NCBI RefSeq assembly: GCF_025370775.1
Contig: NZ_JAMXEX010000009.1
Coordinates: 49,432-113,431 of the forward strand
Length of the DNA stretch: 64,000 nt
Direction of reading: 5' to 3'
Origin: Ancylothrix sp. D3o
Lineage (GTDB): Bacteria > Cyanobacteriota > Cyanobacteriia > Cyanobacteriales > Oscillatoriaceae
This document shows, piece after piece, positions 63,901 to 64,000 of this stretch (position 1 is the stretch's first letter; each line of letters starts with the position of its first letter). A program made the position numbers and the translations under genes. The notes below the pieces were generated by a model that searched no databases, was not told where the DNA came from, and saw only the letters and a list, made by a program, of their open reading frames with translations.

Positions 63901-64000
63901 GCAGAGTATCGGCAACGGTGAGACTGTTAACAGTAGAGGGGCCGTTATTTGTCACAGTAATAACGTAGGAACTGGTACCACCAGGGTTAATTGTGCTCAG
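60917..64000 (-). CDS. Large DUF11-repeat surface protein, 5' truncated by the window
   Basis: The frame is open to base 64000, so the N-terminus lies outside; 1027 residues are visible. It contains six complete and one partial repeat of ~120 residues, each starting like ADLSLRKTVNNSTPAVGE or ADLAITKTVDRPNATP, continuing with (V/I)TDxLPxGLxFVSA and ending TNTASVTASDQ(T/P)DPNPxNN. This is the DUF11 (TIGR01451) repeat, an Ig-like fold of cell-surface proteins. The final ~170 residues are a different domain (RLRLVKRVTALNG... PCQGVNSNGAVVV) ending FRFRARFLQ, without a sortase or membrane anchor. It is probably secreted or outer-surface bound; ligand unknown. Confidence 0.87.
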   Translation of the reverse strand: MSTINPGGTSSYVITVTNNGPSTVNSLTVADTLPAGFIASSYTPNTGTYDSTSGNWTNLTLASGQSITLTIAGTVSPTATGTLTNTATVSPPAGVTDPNPANNTATDTTTINQQADLSLRKTVNNSTPAVGENVTFTLTVNNAGPATATNVEITDTLPAGLNFVSASNGGVYNNITRQIVWNLASIANGGNVPLTVTATVNNAVTQTNTAEITASDQDDPDSIPANGNLNEDDFASATITQQQPADISVIKSVNNQNPTPGQQVIYTIVATNNGPANATNVQITDQLAPGLRFVSATTTTGTTYNSGTGIWNIGNLANSATATLTITATVSTANPVTNTASVTNSDQTDPNPGNNSASVTIPDLPADLAITKTVDRPNATPSETINYTVRLTNNGPGNASDVAVTDQVPQGLTLLSATATQGRYDATTGVWTVGNVANGGEATLTISARVNTANPITNTASVTASDQTDPVPENNTATVTTPQQTADLVLAKSVDNPNPTLGQQFTYTITVTNTGAANATGVQITDQLPAGVGFVSAITSVGNYDNRTGIWNLGNLNNGQAATLRITAVLNAANATNTASVTASNQPDPNPNNNQDSVTVPATGADLSLAKTANVANPRVGDTISYTLTLRNSGPSNATGVQVTDRLPAGLTFVSASGSYDPATGVWTVGTVTNGGTATLTIQARKTAEGQVSNTAQVTASDVPDPDSVVNNNNPSEDDQASVTLPQDIADLSLRKTSDNLNPTLGTTFTYTVTVRNSGPATATGVQVLEQVPVGLTLVSSVASIGTYDPTTGLWIVGQIANGGNATLRLTVTLNTSDVVTNTAQVQASDQGDPNSTPGNNNPAEDDQASLSLPNKPRLRLVKRVTALNGTAFNEVVDDPADTNDNATNWPQNFLQGRIDNVAIQPGDEVEYTIYFLSDGGAQAANVNLCDLVPAGLQFIGDAFGTNRGVSLLLNNSQNISTNAVDGDVGQFFAAGSAISVPVGSSPCQGVNSNGAVVVNLGNLPTATGPNSTSSYGFFRFRARFLQ

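Overview
The window comes from a cyanobacterium, most likely a filamentous, non-heterocystous one of the Oscillatoriales type. The assignment is inferred from gene content: aerobic Mg-protoporphyrin ester cyclase (acsF), a carotenoid cleavage oxygenase, an FBT-family transporter, a PatA-type (PATAN-REC) response regulator with a CheW/MCP/CheA operon, a group 2 sigma factor, DUF760, DUF2237 and DUF2996 proteins, and short tandem repeats of the kind common in cyanobacterial intergenic DNA. No rRNA, tRNA, IS element or CRISPR array was recognised. CCGG, mostly as GCCGGY/RCCGGC, is conspicuously frequent throughout.

Layout. 1-3130: 3' part of a PAS/GAF sensor histidine kinase, cut by the window edge. 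3183-6448: small conserved gene, a restriction-modification pair and a small outer-membrane-like protein. 6577-9431: acsF and a Ser/Thr kinase. 9572-12394: a cluster with threonine synthase between two MoaD/ThiS-like sulfur-carrier proteins. 12481-16915: a chaperone-usher pilus operon of the spore-coat-U (archaic, Csu-like) type whose first subunit gene is frameshifted. 17458-20319: stress-protein genes (YflT/Gly-zipper, one with an internal duplication) and a BON lipoprotein. 20878-22759: queD, a small gene and a DHH phosphoesterase.

22760-24036 is the most unusual stretch: 1.28 kb without a convincing gene, carrying three tandem ~104-bp modules that each look like a short RNA ending in an intrinsic terminator, then eight AAATCAC-like motifs spaced 22-23 bp apart, then a promoter-like element and a 73-aa gene. 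After it come a GGDEF-EAL protein, two tandem small secreted paralogues, and a chemosensory operon (PatA-like, CheW, MCP, CheA) with a perfect CRP-type palindrome upstream.

36859-45155: a Uma2 protein, glutathione reductase, a two-gene RNA-repair module (RNA ligase and HD-polynucleotide kinase) bracketed by dispersed repeats, another Uma2 protein and carB. 45493-49360: a group 2 sigma factor with a short upstream ORF, a DUF760 gene with a 14-bp inverted repeat upstream, mutT and a pentapeptide-repeat protein. 49929-60769: a TIGR03032-like protein, transporter, carotenoid oxygenase, aldo/keto reductase, SASA-type esterase, membrane-anchored Mn superoxide dismutase, rsmG, an ABC ATPase, a KGG stress protein, DUF2237, a small exported protein and cutA. 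60917-64000: a large DUF11-repeat surface protein cut by the right edge.

Several start codons were moved from the longest frame to an internal ATG (or TTG) with a better ribosome-binding site; these choices are explained in the entries. All functional statements rest on motifs read by eye, without database searches.
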